Origin: Candidatus Saccharimonadota bacterium
GTDB taxonomy: Bacteria; Patescibacteriota; Saccharimonadia; Saccharimonadales; Saccharimonadaceae
DNA: 42,164 bases
NCBI GenBank assembly: GCA_028286365.1
Contig: JAQBRR010000002.1
Span: 1 to 42,164, forward strand
Direction: 5' to 3'
Of the stretch, positions 40,611-42,164 are shown piece by piece. Each line of letters begins with the position of its first letter. The first letter of the stretch is position 1. The notes under the pieces were generated by a model. That model searched no databases. It was not told the DNA's origin and saw nothing but the letters and a program-made list of their open reading frames with translations. The position numbers were made by a program, and so were the translations under genes.

Positions 40611-42113
40611 ATGGCGACATTAAAAGATTTTCGTGACGAGCGGCTACGCAAGCTAGATGAACTTAAGGAACTCGGGATTAATCCATACCCCGCTGATTCT
40701 CATCGGACGCACAATGCGGGTGATATTGTTAGTAAATTCGATGATCTCGAGGGCCAGACTGCAACTATCGCAGGACGCATCACGGGGATTCGTAAGTTCG
40801 GTAAGCTTGCTTTCATTGCGGTTAAAGATTTTAGTGGCTCGATTCAACTTTTTATTCAAGAGGGGACCATTGCAGAGCGTGAAGCGAAGATCGGTCAACT
40901 CGGCTTAGTTGATTTACCGCTTCTTGATACAGGTGATTTTATAGAAGCAACAGGTGACATTATTAAGAGCAAGACTGGTGAAATTTCTATCAGTGTTAAA
41001 ACACTTCGCTTACTCACAAAATCACTTCGACCGACCCCAACAGAGCTAACGAGTAAAGAGGAGCGCTTTAGGCGCCGTTATCTTGATATGAGCGTTAACC
41101 AGGACGTTCGTGATCGCTTTGTTCGTCGCTCTAAATTTTGGCAGGCAACTCGCGACTTCTTGAATCAACACGACTTTGTTGAAGTAAACGTACCAGTACT
41201 AGAACATACAACTGGTGGCGCAGACGCTAATCCATTCGTGACGCATATGGATGCACTCGATCAGGATTTTTACCTTCGTATCAGCCATGAGCTACCACTT
41301 AAACGACTCATCGGAGCTGGTTTTGAAAAAGTGTATGACATCGGTGCGCGTTTTAGGAACGAGAATTACAGTGACGAACATTTACCAGAACACGTGGCAA
41401 TGGAATGGTACTGGGCCTACGCCAACTGGCAAGACGGCATGAAATTTATGAGTGAAATGTACAAATTTGTCCTTGAGGCCACATTTGGAACACTGCAATT
41501 TGAACTTGATGGTAAGCAGATTGATATGTCTAAGGAATGGGAAATTTGGGACTACGCGACAGTCATCAAGGATCACTTTAACATCGATGTTCATACCAGC
41601 ACGCTTGACGAAGTCAAACAGGCACTTTTGGATAATAAACTAGAAGTCGAACAGACCGAGAATCGCGCACGTGGCATCGATAAACTTTGGAAGCACATCA
41701 GAAAAGACGTGGTTGGTCCTGTTTGGTTGATCAACACTCCAACATTCATTAGTCCTCTTGCGAAAACTGATCCAAATAACGATCAGATTGTTGAGAGATT
41801 CCAGCCGATTATTGCAGGCTCAGAACTTGGCAACGGCTTTTCTGAACTTAACGACCCAATCGATCAACTCAACCGCTTTGTCGAGCAACAGAATATGCGA
41901 GACAGTGGTGATGATGAAGCAATGATGCTTGATATCGACTTTGTTGAGATGCTCGAATACGGTATGCCACCAGCCTGCGGCTGGGGTTTTAGCGAACGGG
42001 TTTTCTGGATATTCGAAGGTGTTACAGCCCGCGAAGGAGTGCCATTCCCGCAACTACGGCTTGAAATTGATTCGACTACACGCGAAATCTACCCTGATAC
42101 TAAGTTCGAGTAA
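40611..42113 (+). CDS. lysS: Lysyl-tRNA synthetase, class II
   Basis: A 500-residue enzyme charging tRNA-Lys. The N-terminal OB domain binds the anticodon (about 45-140, TIAGRITGIRKFGKLAF), motif 1 is around NVPVLEHTTGGADANPF, and motif 2 is FEKVYDIGARFRNE. In motif 3 the canonical GxGIDR reads GWGFSERVFWIFEG: the Arg is kept but the Gly-Ile-Asp is changed, and the end is REIYPDTKFE rather than the standard tail. The EHVAMEWYWAYA segment also differs from the standard EFTMMEFYQAYA. It appears to be a diverged but intact LysRS. Confidence 0.92.
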   Translation: MATLKDFRDERLRKLDELKELGINPYPADSHRTHNAGDIVSKFDDLEGQTATIAGRITGIRKFGKLAFIAVKDFSGSIQLFIQEGTIAEREAKIGQLGLVDLPLLDTGDFIEATGDIIKSKTGEISISVKTLRLLTKSLRPTPTELTSKEERFRRRYLDMSVNQDVRDRFVRRSKFWQATRDFLNQHDFVEVNVPVLEHTTGGADANPFVTHMDALDQDFYLRISHELPLKRLIGAGFEKVYDIGARFRNENYSDEHLPEHVAMEWYWAYANWQDGMKFMSEMYKFVLEATFGTLQFELDGKQIDMSKEWEIWDYATVIKDHFNIDVHTSTLDEVKQALLDNKLEVEQTENRARGIDKLWKHIRKDVVGPVWLINTPTFISPLAKTDPNNDQIVERFQPIIAGSELGNGFSELNDPIDQLNRFVEQQNMRDSGDDEAMMLDIDFVEMLEYGMPPACGWGFSERVFWIFEGVTAREGVPFPQLRLEIDSTTREIYPDTKFE

Positions 42114-42121
42114 AGTGCTGT

Positions 42122-42147
42122 CCTAAAAGGGTATTTCGCCTTTTGGG
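42122..42147 (+). terminator. Hairpin after lysS, possible terminator
   Basis: CCTAAAAGG (42122-42130) pairs with CCTTTTGGG (42139-42147), including one wobble, with an 8-nt loop. No T-run follows the stem, so termination is not certain; the window ends 17 bp later. Confidence 0.4.
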
Positions 42148-42164
42148 CTGCCTCCCATAAAGTC

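Overview
This window looks like chromosome from a small-genome bacterium of the Candidate Phyla Radiation, most likely a Saccharibacterium (TM7). That placement is inferred from reduced house-keeping proteins (a 589-residue IF-2, a 414-residue ProRS apparently without its editing insertion, a 198-residue EF-Ts, a four-domain S1), a DUF5663-like gene beside infB, surface proteins with a sortase motif and an LCP enzyme, and GC content that looks to be in the low 40s percent. TGA ends several genes (parA and the PRTase-like gene, for example) and no in-frame TGA was seen, so the UGA-recoding Gracilibacteria and Absconditabacteria are unlikely. A search of the 23S/5S sequence and ribosomal proteins would settle the placement.

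Layout. 1-724: 3' end of 23S rRNA, 5S rRNA and a terminator. 820-3676: envelope and small accessory genes (secreted protein, KGG stress protein, HExxH protein, ROK kinase, LPTTG protein). 3779-8561: translation genes rpsA and infB plus a DUF5663-like gene, facing def-fmt on the other strand. 8585-13207: priA, diverging from a PRTase-like gene, then a small HTH gene and recJ. 13249-18334: rpsU-yqeY, adk-map, ftsA, ftsZ and nrdR. 18342-19227: thioredoxin-fold protein and VKOR. 19228-24761: T-box-like leader, ileS, NUDIX, an acidic protein with a zincin, galU-like, rplU. 24807-29816: palindrome, parA-parB, lepB, LCP protein, membrane protein. 29813-32096 (minus): rpmE2, prfA, prmC. 32182-34032: a 616-residue orphan. 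34197-42113: rpsB-tsf, frr-uppS-rseP-CPBP protease, proS, greA, lysS.

The genes are mainly information processing (initiation, elongation, release and recycling of ribosomes, N-terminal Met processing by Fmt/Def/Map, Ile/Pro/Lys charging), cell division and segregation (FtsA, FtsZ, ParA, ParB), replication restart and repair (PriA, RecJ), and envelope work (UppS, LCP ligase, signal peptidase, VKOR disulfide formation, RseP, CPBP protease). No CRISPR array, prophage, transposase or tRNA gene was found.

The most unusual signals are regulatory: an NrdR lacking all four zinc-ribbon cysteines; a perfect 22-bp palindrome upstream of parAB; three near-identical strong promoters (TTGACA-N12-TATGCTAATAT) in front of three small lineage-type genes; many genes whose -10 box lies 6-8 nt before the start codon, predicting leaderless mRNAs; a hairpin repeated in inverted orientation at two distant loci; and a T-box-like leader before ileS.
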